A DNA stretch of 64,000 nucleotides. Origin: Propionibacteriaceae bacterium P6A17. GTDB taxonomy: Bacteria > Actinomycetota > Actinomycetes > Propionibacteriales > Propionibacteriaceae. Made by a program: the position numbers and the translations under genes. The notes beneath the pieces are model-generated. The model made no database searches, had not been told where the DNA came from, and saw only the letters and a program-made list of their open reading frames with translations. Positions within the stretch are counted from its first letter, which is position 1, and the number at the start of each line of letters is the position of its first letter. The stretch spans positions 62,001 through 126,000 of the forward strand of contig JHVD01000002.1 in the NCBI GenBank assembly GCA_000619965.1, given 5' to 3'. Below are positions 9,173 to 17,134 of the stretch, in pieces.

Positions 9173-9753
9173 GCCGGCCGAGGACGCTCGTCGTGGCGCT
9201 CCTCGCGCTCGGAGTCGCAGCCTGCGGGGGCGGTGACCCCGAGCCGACTCCCAGCCCGTCCCCGACAGCGGACCTCGGCGCGCTCAGGGTGGAGTACGGC
9301 CTGCCCGAGTGTCCGGAGACGGATCCCGCGGCGGTCGCCGTCGACGGTGGTCTGCCCCAGACGTCGCTGCCGTGCCTCGGCACCGACCAGATGGTCAACC
9401 TCGCCGGGCTGCCTCGCAAGCCGATGGTGGTCAACCTCTGGGCGCAGTGGTGCGGGCCGTGCAGGGAGGAGTCGCCGTGGCTGCGCACCGCGTTCCAACA
9501 CCATCCCGACGTGGCCTTCGTCGGCATCAACTACAACGACCCGAAGCCGGATTGGGCGCTGGAGTTCGCATCCCTGGCGGGCTGGCGGTACCCACACGTG
9601 CAGGACATCGACAAGTCGCTGCAGGCCGAGCTCGGCGTCCCGGGCATCCCGATGACGCTGTTCGTGGCCGCCGACGGCCGCATCGTGCACCGTCACCCGG
9701 GCGTGCTGACGGGCGAGGAGGAGCTCGACGCGCTCATCGAGGAGCACCTGTGA
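9169..9753 (+). CDS. TlpA/ResA-like thioredoxin-fold lipoprotein
   Basis: A 194-residue extracytoplasmic thiol-redox protein. Residues 1-20 are a lipoprotein signal with lipobox GVAAC, followed by a Pro/Ser linker. The thioredoxin fold carries the active-site WCGPC and a cis-proline region (VPGIPMTLFV). It probably reduces or exchanges disulfides of exported proteins. It overlaps nth and the NUDIX gene by 4 bp on each side. The nth-thioredoxin-NUDIX order matches Rv3674c-Rv3672c of M. tuberculosis. Confidence 0.9.
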   Translation: MSRPRTLVVALLALGVAACGGGDPEPTPSPSPTADLGALRVEYGLPECPETDPAAVAVDGGLPQTSLPCLGTDQMVNLAGLPRKPMVVNLWAQWCGPCREESPWLRTAFQHHPDVAFVGINYNDPKPDWALEFASLAGWRYPHVQDIDKSLQAELGVPGIPMTLFVAADGRIVHRHPGVLTGEEELDALIEEHL

Positions 9754-10376
9754 ACGACGTCTTCGCCGGGCTCCGTCGCTCCATCGTGGGCGCGGAGCCG
9801 CGACGCCCCGCAGACTTCGACCGTCGCCCGCGCGGCGAACGCAGCGCGGCGGTGCTCCTGCTGCTCTCGGACGAGCCGGACCCGTCGCTGACGGTGTTGC
9901 GGCGCGCCTCGACGTTGCGATTCCACGCGGGGCAGGTGGCGCTGCCCGGCGGACGCGTCGACGAGACCGACGCGGGCCCCGTCGAGACCGCGCTGCGTGA
10001 GGCCCGCGAGGAGGTGGGTCTGGAGTCCGTCGGCGTCGACGTGCTGGGGACGCTGCCGGCGCTGTGGGTGCCGGCCTCGAACTACGACGTGACCCCCGTC
10101 GTCGGCGTGTGGCCGGGTGGGCCGCTGCGGCCCGTCGACCCTGCGGAGACCGCGTCGGTGCACCAGCATCGGGTCTCCGAACTCGCGTCCGCGGCTGTGC
10201 GCGCGACAGCCGTCCACCCGCTCGGCTACCGCGGCCCGGCGTTCGTGCTGCCCGACATCTTCATCTGGGGCCTGACCGCGCACCTCATCGACTGGATGCT
10301 CGACCTGGGTGAGTGGACACAGCCGTGGGACCGGGCCCGCGAAGTCCCGATCCCACGCGACTACCTGCGCGACTGA
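9750..10376 (+). CDS. NUDIX hydrolase, coenzyme A pyrophosphatase-like
   Basis: A 208-residue protein starting at a GTG overlapping the previous stop. The NUDIX box is complete (GGRVDET...ETALREAREEVGL) and is preceded by the LRFHAGQVALPGG block that marks the CoA-pyrophosphatase subgroup. Such enzymes cleave CoA or its derivatives to 3',5'-ADP and phosphopantetheine. It is the last gene of the nth set. In Mycobacterium the MarP serine protease gene follows this position; here the catabolic island begins instead. Confidence 0.88.
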   Translation: MNDVFAGLRRSIVGAEPRRPADFDRRPRGERSAAVLLLLSDEPDPSLTVLRRASTLRFHAGQVALPGGRVDETDAGPVETALREAREEVGLESVGVDVLGTLPALWVPASNYDVTPVVGVWPGGPLRPVDPAETASVHQHRVSELASAAVRATAVHPLGYRGPAFVLPDIFIWGLTAHLIDWMLDLGEWTQPWDRAREVPIPRDYLRD

Positions 10377-10395
10377 CGAATCGACATCGTCTCAG
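10375..10395. repeat. Left 21-bp direct repeat flanking the catabolic island
   Basis: gacgaatcgacatcgtctcag matches 23026-23046 with one mismatch (a/g). It also has weak internal dyad symmetry (gacga...tcgtc). It straddles the NUDIX stop and the stop codon of the minus-strand dehydrogenase. Confidence 0.6.
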
Positions 10396-11873
10396 AGCCC
10401 CACGTGCGGATTCGGGAAGCCGACGTAGATCGTCTCGAGGTACTCCTCGATGCCCTCCGAGCCGCCCTCCCGGCCCTGCCCCGAGTGCTTGATGCCGCCG
10501 AAGGGCGCGGCCGCGTTGGAGATGGTGCCCGAGTTGATGCCGAGCATGCCCACCTCGATGCGTTCTGCCAGACGCAGGGCGCGCTCCAGCGATCCGGTGT
10601 GCACGTAGCCGGCGAGGCCCACGTCCGAGGCGTTCGCCAGCGCGACGGCCTCCTCCTCGGTGGCGAACGTGACGATCGGGGCGACCGGCCCGAAGATCTC
10701 CTCGGTCACCAGCGGGCAGTCGGGGCTCACGTCGGTGACGACCGTCGGCGGGTAGAACCAACCGGTCCCCTCACGGACGGCGCCACCGGTGAGCACCCGA
10801 GCGCCACCGTCGACTGCTCCACGCACCAGCCCGTCTATCGCGGCGAGCTGCTGCGGCGAGGCGATCGGGCCGAGGTCGGTGCCCTCGGCCATGCCGTCGC
10901 CGACGGAGAGGGACTCGAACTCGGCGGCGAGGCGAGTGGCGAACTCCTCGGCGATCGTCTCGTGGACATAGAAGCGGTTGGCGGCGTTGCAGGCCTCACC
11001 CATGTTGCGAAGCTTGGTGAGGCGGGCCGCCTTCACTGCGAGGTCCAGGTCTGCGTCGTCGAACACGACGAAGGGAGCGCAGCCGCCCAACTCCATCGAA
11101 GTGCGCACGACGTTGCTGGCCGCCTCCGCCATCAGCGCCATGCCGACGCGGGTGGATCCGGTGAACGACAGCTTCCTGAGCCGCGGGTCCTGGATCATCG
11201 GCCCGGTCACTGGGCGGGCATCCTCGACGGTGATGACGTTGACGACGCCTGCCGGGAAGCCCACGTCCTCGCACACCTTTGCGAACGCGAGTGCGGTCAG
11301 TGGAGTGAGCGCGGACGGCTTCAGCACGACGGTGCAGCCCGCGGCGAGTGCGGCACCGGCCTTGCGTGTGGCCATCGCGAGCGGGAAGTTCCAGGGGGTG
11401 ATGAACAGCGATGGACCGACGGGGCGCTTGAGGGTCAGGATCCGCAGATTGCCCTCGGGAGATTGCGTGTAGCGCCCGTTGATCCGTACGGCCTCCTCCG
11501 AAAACCAGCGGAGGAACTCGTTGCCATAGGCCACCTCGCCGCGACTCTCCGCGAGCGGCTTGCCCATCTCGAGCGTCATGAGGGTGGCGAATTCGGCTTC
11601 GAGCTCGCGGATGCGTTCGAAGGCGGCACGTAGGAGTTCGGCGCGTGCGCGTGGTGCGGTGGCCGCCCACTGCCGCTGGGCCGCGTCCGCCGCATCGAGC
11701 GCGGCCATGCCGTCCTCGCTGGAGGCGTCGGCGACGGAGGCCAGCACCCGCTCGGTGGCGGGGTTGTGGACGTCAAAGCGTGCGCCCGTGGATGACGGCC
11801 GCCAGCGGCCGTCGATGAAGAGCTCGCCGGGAGCCAGTGCGAGTGCGCGATCGATCAATGCTTGTGTGTTCAT
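10392..11873 (-). CDS. gabD: NAD(P)-dependent aldehyde dehydrogenase, likely succinate-semialdehyde dehydrogenase
   Basis: A 493-residue aldehyde dehydrogenase with catalytic N162 (PWNFP), general base E261 (ELGG) and nucleophile C295 (GEACNAANR). The FTGSTRVG cofactor loop is present. Length, the EMGKPLAESRGEV block and overall similarity fit the GabD group. It is divergent from the homoprotocatechuate genes across a 157-bp promoter region. That pathway ends in pyruvate plus succinic semialdehyde, so this enzyme probably supplies the last oxidation to succinate. Residues after the nucleophile cysteine (NAAN) differ from the commoner VCAN/VSAN. The substrate is inferred from context. Confidence 0.85.
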   Translation of the reverse strand: MNTQALIDRALALAPGELFIDGRWRPSSTGARFDVHNPATERVLASVADASSEDGMAALDAADAAQRQWAATAPRARAELLRAAFERIRELEAEFATLMTLEMGKPLAESRGEVAYGNEFLRWFSEEAVRINGRYTQSPEGNLRILTLKRPVGPSLFITPWNFPLAMATRKAGAALAAGCTVVLKPSALTPLTALAFAKVCEDVGFPAGVVNVITVEDARPVTGPMIQDPRLRKLSFTGSTRVGMALMAEAASNVVRTSMELGGCAPFVVFDDADLDLAVKAARLTKLRNMGEACNAANRFYVHETIAEEFATRLAAEFESLSVGDGMAEGTDLGPIASPQQLAAIDGLVRGAVDGGARVLTGGAVREGTGWFYPPTVVTDVSPDCPLVTEEIFGPVAPIVTFATEEEAVALANASDVGLAGYVHTGSLERALRLAERIEVGMLGINSGTISNAAAPFGGIKHSGQGREGGSEGIEEYLETIYVGFPNPHVGL

Positions 11874-11929
11874 GCGTGTCCCTCGGCTAGCGGGCAGCGG
11901 TGCCCGAAATCGGTGCGATCAGCATACAT

Positions 11930-11942
11930 CAGATACGATCTG
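11930..11942. promoter_or_regulatory. Candidate GntR operator CAGATACGATCTG
   Basis: A perfect 5-bp inverted repeat with a 3-bp centre, preceded by atacat. A related half (atacatcatcgtagat) lies at about 11997-12012. It sits in the divergent promoter region of the island, next to a consensus -35. The GntR/FadR protein at 20355 is the obvious candidate to bind it. Confidence 0.45.
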
Positions 11943-11951
11943 AAAAAACCA

Positions 11952-11980
11952 TTGACATGTTTGGCGTAGCCGTGCATCAT
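11952..11980 (+). promoter_or_regulatory. Promoter of the homoprotocatechuate operon
   Basis: TTGACA (11952-11957, perfect -35), 17-bp spacer, CATCAT (11975-11980, four of six to TATAAT). A G-rich RBS at about 12018-12023 precedes ATG 12031. The region is markedly AT-richer than its surroundings. Confidence 0.6.
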
Positions 11981-12030
11981 CTCTTCAACAGATCATATAC
12001 ATCATCGTAGATGAAATGAGGGGTTGGGAC

Positions 12031-13491
12031 ATGGACGTCCTCACGGAGCAGCTCGGCCGTCGGCCGGGCAAGGTGATCGCGGTGCACCTGTCGTACCGCT
12101 CGCGCGCCGAGCAGCGCGGGCGTATCCCGGCGCACGCCTCCTACTTCATGAAGGCCTCCAGCTCTCTCACCGGCGAGGGCGACGTCGTGCGTCCAGAAGG
12201 CACCGAGTTGCTGGGCTTCGAAGGTGAGATCGCCGCGATCATCGGCACCGAGGCCCGCGACGTCACCCCGTCGCAGGGCTGGAGCCACGTCGGCTGGGTC
12301 ACTGCCGCCAACGATCTCGGCCTCCACGACCTGCGCGCCGCCGACCGTGGCTCCAACGTCCGTTCCAAGAGCGGCGACGGCTTCACGCCCATCGGTCCCG
12401 CGCTCATCGATGCCCGCCAAGTGGACCAGCGGGGGCTACGTGTGCGCACCTGGCTCGACGGCACCCTCGTCCAAGACGACACATCGGCCGGGATGCTGTT
12501 CGACATCGGTGCCCTCGTCGCGGATCTCTCGCGCGTCATGACCCTCGAGGTCGGCGACGTCATCCTCACAGGTACCCCCGCGGGCGCGTCCGTCGCACAG
12601 CCGGGGCAGGTCGTCGAGGTGGAAGTATCCAGCGTCACTGACGAGAGTCTCACCTCGGGACGGCTGCGCACACGGGTCGTCTCGGGTGCGCCCTTGGCTC
12701 CCTGGGGCAGCCCGGCAGAGGTCGACGACAAGCAGCGCGAGGACGCGTGGGGTCAGGCCCCGGAGCGCGCCGACGAAGCCCCCGCATTCGAGCTCACCGA
12801 CGAGCTCCGCCAGCGCCTCCTCAGCGTCTCCGTCGCCACGCTCTCGGCGCAGCTGCGCAAGCGCGGCTTCAACGAGGTCTCCATCGACGGAGTGCGCTCG
12901 CTCACCCCTGGCACCAAGCTGGTGGGTCGCGCCCGCACACTGCGCTACCTGCCCTACCGCAAGGACCTCTTCGCCGCGCGCGGCGGCGGCTACAACGCCC
13001 AGAAGCGCGCGATCGACTCTGTCGGTCCCGGCGAGGTGCTCGTCATGGACGCCCGCGGCGTCGACGACGCCGGCACCATCGGTGACATCCTGGCCCTGCG
13101 CGCGCAGCTGCGCGGTGCTGCGGGCGTCATCACCGACGGCTGCGCGCGCGACTACGCGCTCGTCGCGGATCTCGACCTCCCCGTGTGGGCCGCCGGCCCA
13201 CATCCCGCCGTGCTCGGGCGTCGCCACATCCCGTGGGAGACCGACGTCGACGTCGCCTGCGGAGGAGCCCTCGTCCAGGTGGGCGACGTGATCGTCGCCG
13301 ACGACGACGGCCCCATCGTGATCCCGCCGGACCTCGTCGTCGAGGTGCTCGAGGCCGCAGAACGGCAGGAGTCCGAGGAGGAGTTCATCGTCGAGATGGT
13401 CCGCGCGGGGGAGTCCGTCGACGGCCTCTACCCGCTCGGCCCCACCTGGCGTCCCCGCTACGAGGCGTGGCTCGCCGCCAAGTCCCACTGA
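12031..13491 (+). CDS. FAH-family isomerase/decarboxylase fused to an RraA-type domain (HpaG-like)
   Basis: A 486-residue two-domain enzyme. Residues about 15-225 are a fumarylacetoacetase-fold domain like the C-terminal half of HpaG/HpcE. Metal ligands E64, E66 (FEGEIA) and D95 (NDLGLHD), K113 (RSKSGDG) and TGTPAG (180-185) are all present. Residues about 254-470 are an RraA/HMG-CHA-aldolase domain with GDILALRAQLRG and DGCARD (R373, D374), residues that bind Mg-pyruvate in the aldolase family. HpaG normally has two FAH halves; here the second is replaced by RraA. Expected role: decarboxylation/isomerisation of the C8 acid, with the RraA part possibly decarboxylase or aldolase. The start is chosen for the G-rich RBS 7 nt upstream; an in-frame ATG at 12016 lacks one. 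Confidence 0.85.
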   Translation: MDVLTEQLGRRPGKVIAVHLSYRSRAEQRGRIPAHASYFMKASSSLTGEGDVVRPEGTELLGFEGEIAAIIGTEARDVTPSQGWSHVGWVTAANDLGLHDLRAADRGSNVRSKSGDGFTPIGPALIDARQVDQRGLRVRTWLDGTLVQDDTSAGMLFDIGALVADLSRVMTLEVGDVILTGTPAGASVAQPGQVVEVEVSSVTDESLTSGRLRTRVVSGAPLAPWGSPAEVDDKQREDAWGQAPERADEAPAFELTDELRQRLLSVSVATLSAQLRKRGFNEVSIDGVRSLTPGTKLVGRARTLRYLPYRKDLFAARGGGYNAQKRAIDSVGPGEVLVMDARGVDDAGTIGDILALRAQLRGAAGVITDGCARDYALVADLDLPVWAAGPHPAVLGRRHIPWETDVDVACGGALVQVGDVIVADDDGPIVIPPDLVVEVLEAAERQESEEEFIVEMVRAGESVDGLYPLGPTWRPRYEAWLAAKSH

Positions 13492-13523
13492 CCCCCCGAC
13501 CCACCCACTGGAGGAACCACCCC

Positions 13524-14441
13524 ATGTCTCTTCGCGAGCGTCTCAGCGGAGCCATCGCCCCGCTGTTCACCCCCTTCACCGCCGAGGGCGACGTCGACCA
13601 CGACTCTCTGCGACGCATGGTCGCCTGGCAGCTCGCCAACGGCTCCCGCGGCATCAGCATCGGAGGATCCACAGGCGAGCCCGGAGCGCAGTCGCTCGCC
13701 GAGCGCGCAGCCGCCATCCGCACGGTGAAGAAGGCTCTCGATGGCACCGACGCTGCGTTCGTGCCCGGTACCGGCTCCGCCAAGCTCGACGAGACCCTCG
13801 AGCTCACCGCGGTCGCTCAGGAGGTTGGCGTCGACGCCGCCCTCATCATCACCCCGTACTACGCCCGCCCCACCCAGGAGGCGCTCTACCAGTGGTACGC
13901 GACGATCGCCCGCGAGTTCCCGGACCTGCCGCTCATCGCCTACAACGTGCCCAGCCGCACCGCCGTCGAAATGGCCCCCGACACCTTCGCGCGCCTCTAC
14001 CGCGACTTCGACAACATCGTCGGGATCAAGGAGACCACGAAGGACTTCGAGCACTTCTCCCGCACCATGCACCTCTGCGGCAATGACCTGCTCATGTGGT
14101 CGGGGATCGAGCTGCTGTGCCTGCCGCTCATCCCGCTCGGCGGCATCGGGTTCATCTCGGCGCTGTCGAACATTGCGCCGAGGGCCGTCGCCGACACCTA
14201 CGCTGCCGCCGTGGCCGGCGACTGGGACCGCGCCCGCGAGCTGCACTACGGCGTGCACCCGCTCGTGGACCTGCTGTTCGTCGAGACCAATCCGGCCCCC
14301 GCCAAGTGGCTCATGGAGCAGCGCGGGCTCATCACCTCGGGCACCGTGCGCATGCCGCTGGTCAACCTCACCGACGCCGGCAAGGCGAAGGTCCTCGCAC
14401 TGGCCGAGCAGGCCTCCGACCACCTCACCCCCGTCAACTGA
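13524..14441 (+). CDS. DapA/NanA-family aldolase in the homoprotocatechuate operon
   Basis: A 305-residue class I aldolase/lyase of the dihydrodipicolinate synthase superfamily. The Schiff-base lysine is K169 (VGIKETTKD), the tyrosine is Y140 (AYNVPSRT), and the carboxylate-binding GGSTGE is at 47-52. These enzymes bind pyruvate. In this operon it could carry out the retro-aldol of 4-hydroxy-2-oxoheptane-1,7-dioate to pyruvate and succinic semialdehyde, replacing HpaI. Decarboxylase or hydratase activity, also known in the superfamily, is an alternative given the missing HpaH. It is not a biosynthetic DapA by context. RBS GGAGG lies 9 nt before ATG; it is 32 bp after the fusion gene. Confidence 0.85.
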   Translation: MSLRERLSGAIAPLFTPFTAEGDVDHDSLRRMVAWQLANGSRGISIGGSTGEPGAQSLAERAAAIRTVKKALDGTDAAFVPGTGSAKLDETLELTAVAQEVGVDAALIITPYYARPTQEALYQWYATIAREFPDLPLIAYNVPSRTAVEMAPDTFARLYRDFDNIVGIKETTKDFEHFSRTMHLCGNDLLMWSGIELLCLPLIPLGGIGFISALSNIAPRAVADTYAAAVAGDWDRARELHYGVHPLVDLLFVETNPAPAKWLMEQRGLITSGTVRMPLVNLTDAGKAKVLALAEQASDHLTPVN

Positions 14442-14463
14442 CCGCGCAAGGAGCAGCACTGCC

Positions 14464-15999
14464 ATGACTCAACGTCCCGAGGGGATGCCCGAACGCATCC
14501 GTCACTACATCGACGGTCGGCTCGTCGACTCCGTCTCCGGCGAGACGTTCGACGTCCTCACCCCGGAGACCAACGAGGTCTACATTCGTGCCGCAGCCGG
14601 CGACAAGGCCGACGTCGCCCTGGCCGTCGCCGCCGCACGGAGGGCCTTCGACGAGGGCCCCTGGCCTCAGATGAAGCCGCGCGAACGCTGGCGCATCCTG
14701 AACCGCATCGCCGACGAGATCGAAGCCCGCGACGCCGAGCTCGCGGCCATGGAGTCCTACGACACAGGATTGCCGATCACGCAGGCCCGCGGGCAGGCGC
14801 GCCGCGCGGCGGAGAACTTCCGCTTCTTCGCCGACCTGATCGTCGCGCAGCGTGACGAGGCCTACAAGGTGCCCGGCATGCAGATCAACTACGTCAACCG
14901 CAAACCCGTCGGCGTCGCAGGCCTCATCACTCCGTGGAACACCCCCTTCATGCTCGAGTCCTGGAAGCTGGCGCCCGCGCTGGCCTCGGGCTGCACCGTC
15001 GTGCTGAAGCCCGCCGAATTCACGCCGCTGTCCGCGTCGCTGTGGGTGGACATCTTCGAGAAGACAGGCCTGCCCGAGGGCGTGTTCAACATGGTCCACG
15101 GCTTCGGCGAGACCGCCGGCGATGCGCTCGTCAAGCACGAGGACGTCAACCTGATCTCCTTCACGGGGGAGACCACCACGGGGCAGCTCATCTTCCGCAA
15201 CTGCGCGCCCACCCTCAAGGGCATGTCGATGGAGCTCGGTGGCAAGTCACCGGCCGTCATCTTCGACGACGCGGACTTCGAGGCTGCGCTCGACTCCACC
15301 CTGTTCGGCGTGTTCTCGTTGAACGGTGAGCGCTGCACGGCGTCGTCGCGGATCCTCGTCCAGCGCGGCATCTACGATCGGTTCGTCGATGCCTACGCGG
15401 AGCGCGCCGCCAAGGTGAAGGTGGGCAAGCCGTCGGACGCGACGACGGAGCTCGGCGCCCTCGTCCACCCGGAGCACTACGAGCGTGTGCTGTCCTACGT
15501 CGAGGCGGGCAAGGCCGAGGCCCGACTCGTCGCCGGTGGGGGTCGACCCGACGAGTTCCCGGAGGGCAATTACCTGCTGCCGACGGTGTTCGCGGACGTG
15601 CCGCGCACGGCCCGCATCTTCCAGGAGGAGATCTTCGGGCCCGTCGTCGCCATCACCGCGTTCGACACCGTCGAGGAGGCCATCGAACTCGCCAACGACG
15701 TCAAGTACGGGCTCGCCGCCTACGTGTGGACCGCCGACGTGCGGCGCGCGCACCGCGTGGCCCATGCGATCGAGGCCGGCATGGTGTGGATCAACTCCCA
15801 CAACGTGCGCGACCTACGCTCCCCCTTCGGGGGCGTCAAGGCCTCCGGCCTCGGCAACGAGGGCGGCTACCGCTCGATCGACTTCTACACCGAGTCGCAG
15901 GCCGTGCACGTCACGCTCGGCGACGTGCACACCACCCGCTTCGGCGCCACCGGCTACTCCGAGGCCGACCCGGCACTCGGCCACCTCGGCGGCAAGTGA
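14464..15999 (+). CDS. hpaE: 5-carboxymethyl-2-hydroxymuconate semialdehyde dehydrogenase
   Basis: A 511-residue aldehyde dehydrogenase with N159 (PWNTP), E257 (MELGG) and nucleophile C291. The SLNGERCTASSR context of the cysteine is characteristic of HpaE/HpcC. It oxidises the ring-cleavage semialdehyde made by HpaD, using NAD. The gene lies 22 bp after the aldolase and 37 bp before hpaD, with RBS AAGGAG. Identity is well supported by both the motif and the neighbour. Confidence 0.93.
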   Translation: MTQRPEGMPERIRHYIDGRLVDSVSGETFDVLTPETNEVYIRAAAGDKADVALAVAAARRAFDEGPWPQMKPRERWRILNRIADEIEARDAELAAMESYDTGLPITQARGQARRAAENFRFFADLIVAQRDEAYKVPGMQINYVNRKPVGVAGLITPWNTPFMLESWKLAPALASGCTVVLKPAEFTPLSASLWVDIFEKTGLPEGVFNMVHGFGETAGDALVKHEDVNLISFTGETTTGQLIFRNCAPTLKGMSMELGGKSPAVIFDDADFEAALDSTLFGVFSLNGERCTASSRILVQRGIYDRFVDAYAERAAKVKVGKPSDATTELGALVHPEHYERVLSYVEAGKAEARLVAGGGRPDEFPEGNYLLPTVFADVPRTARIFQEEIFGPVVAITAFDTVEEAIELANDVKYGLAAYVWTADVRRAHRVAHAIEAGMVWINSHNVRDLRSPFGGVKASGLGNEGGYRSIDFYTESQAVHVTLGDVHTTRFGATGYSEADPALGHLGGK

Positions 16000-16036
16000 T
16001 CCACCACCCCACTCGAACCAGTACGAAGGAGTACTC

Positions 16037-17101
16037 ATGACCGACATTGCCAAGCCCACCGTCGCCGCGCCGGACATCCTGCGCTGCGCCTACATGGAGC
16101 TCGTCGTCACCGACCTCGCGGCCTCGCGCGAGTTCTACGTCGACACCCTCGGTCTCGTGGTCACCCACGAGGACGACGAAGCCATCTACTTGCGCTCATT
16201 CGAGGAGTTCATCCACCACAACCTGGTGCTGCGCAAGGGCGAGGTGCCCGCCGTCGCGGTCTTCGGTTTCCGGGTCCGCTCGCAGGCCGACGTCGACGCA
16301 GCGGAGGCCTACTACAAGGAACTCGGCTGCGAGACCCGACGCGGTGACTTCGTGCGCGGCATCCGCAATGCCGTGCGCGTCCAGGACCCGCTGGGCTTCC
16401 CCTACGAGTTCTTCCACGAGGTGGACCACGTCGAGCGGCTCGCCTGGGCCTACGACCAGCAGGGCCCCGGTGCGCTCGTGCGCCTCGACCATTTCAACCA
16501 GGTCTTCCCTGACGTCGTCCGCGGCGCGGCCTACCTCGAACACCTCGGCTTCAAGCGCACAGAGGACATCAGGGACGACGACGGCGTCACCTACGCCGCG
16601 TGGTTCTGCCGCAAGCACACCGTCCACGACACCGCGCTCACCGGTGGCGACGGCCCCCGCATGCACCACGTCGCCTTCGCCACCCATGAGAAGCACAACA
16701 TCCTCTACATCTGCGACAAGCTCGGTGCGCTGCGCAAGTCCGACATGATCGAGCGCGGCCCCGGCCGGCACGGCGTGTCGAACGCCTTCTACCTGTACCT
16801 GCGCGACCCGGACGGTCACCGCGTCGAGATCTACACGCAGGACTACTACACGGGCGACCCGGACAACCCGCTGGTCACCTGGGACGTGCACGACAACCAG
16901 CGGCGCGACTGGTGGGGCAACCCCGTCGTCCCGTCGTGGTACACCGACGCCTCCACCGTGCTCGACCTCGACGGCAACCCAGTGCCCGTCGTGCAGCGTG
17001 AGGAGTCCTCGGAGATGGAGGTCACCATCGGCGCCGATGGGTTCTCCTATACCCGCAAGGGTGACACCGAGCACGGCTTCAAGCTCGGCCACCAAGTCTG
17101 A
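16037..17101 (+). CDS. hpaD: Homoprotocatechuate 2,3-dioxygenase (extradiol)
   Basis: A 354-residue type I extradiol dioxygenase, closely resembling from memory the Brevibacterium fuscum HPCD and Arthrobacter MndD. Two vicinal-oxygen-chelate modules are present. Metal ligands are H152 (RLDHFNQV), H211 (RMHHVAF) and E264 (HRVEIYTQ); the acid-base histidine is H197 (KHTVHDTA). It opens the ring of 3,4-dihydroxyphenylacetate between C2 and C3, using Fe(II) or Mn(II). Such high conservation makes it the anchor for naming the whole cluster. Strong RBS AAGGAG precedes ATG. Confidence 0.97.
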   Translation: MTDIAKPTVAAPDILRCAYMELVVTDLAASREFYVDTLGLVVTHEDDEAIYLRSFEEFIHHNLVLRKGEVPAVAVFGFRVRSQADVDAAEAYYKELGCETRRGDFVRGIRNAVRVQDPLGFPYEFFHEVDHVERLAWAYDQQGPGALVRLDHFNQVFPDVVRGAAYLEHLGFKRTEDIRDDDGVTYAAWFCRKHTVHDTALTGGDGPRMHHVAFATHEKHNILYICDKLGALRKSDMIERGPGRHGVSNAFYLYLRDPDGHRVEIYTQDYYTGDPDNPLVTWDVHDNQRRDWWGNPVVPSWYTDASTVLDLDGNPVPVVQREESSEMEVTIGADGFSYTRKGDTEHGFKLGHQV

Positions 17102-17134
17102 AACCAGTCGACGAAGACAGGAGATACAACGAAC

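Noticed and set aside
13524-14441. Biosynthetic dapA (lysine pathway)
   Set aside because: Fold is right but the operon is catabolic, with hpaE and hpaD directly downstream, so a pathway aldolase or lyase is more likely.
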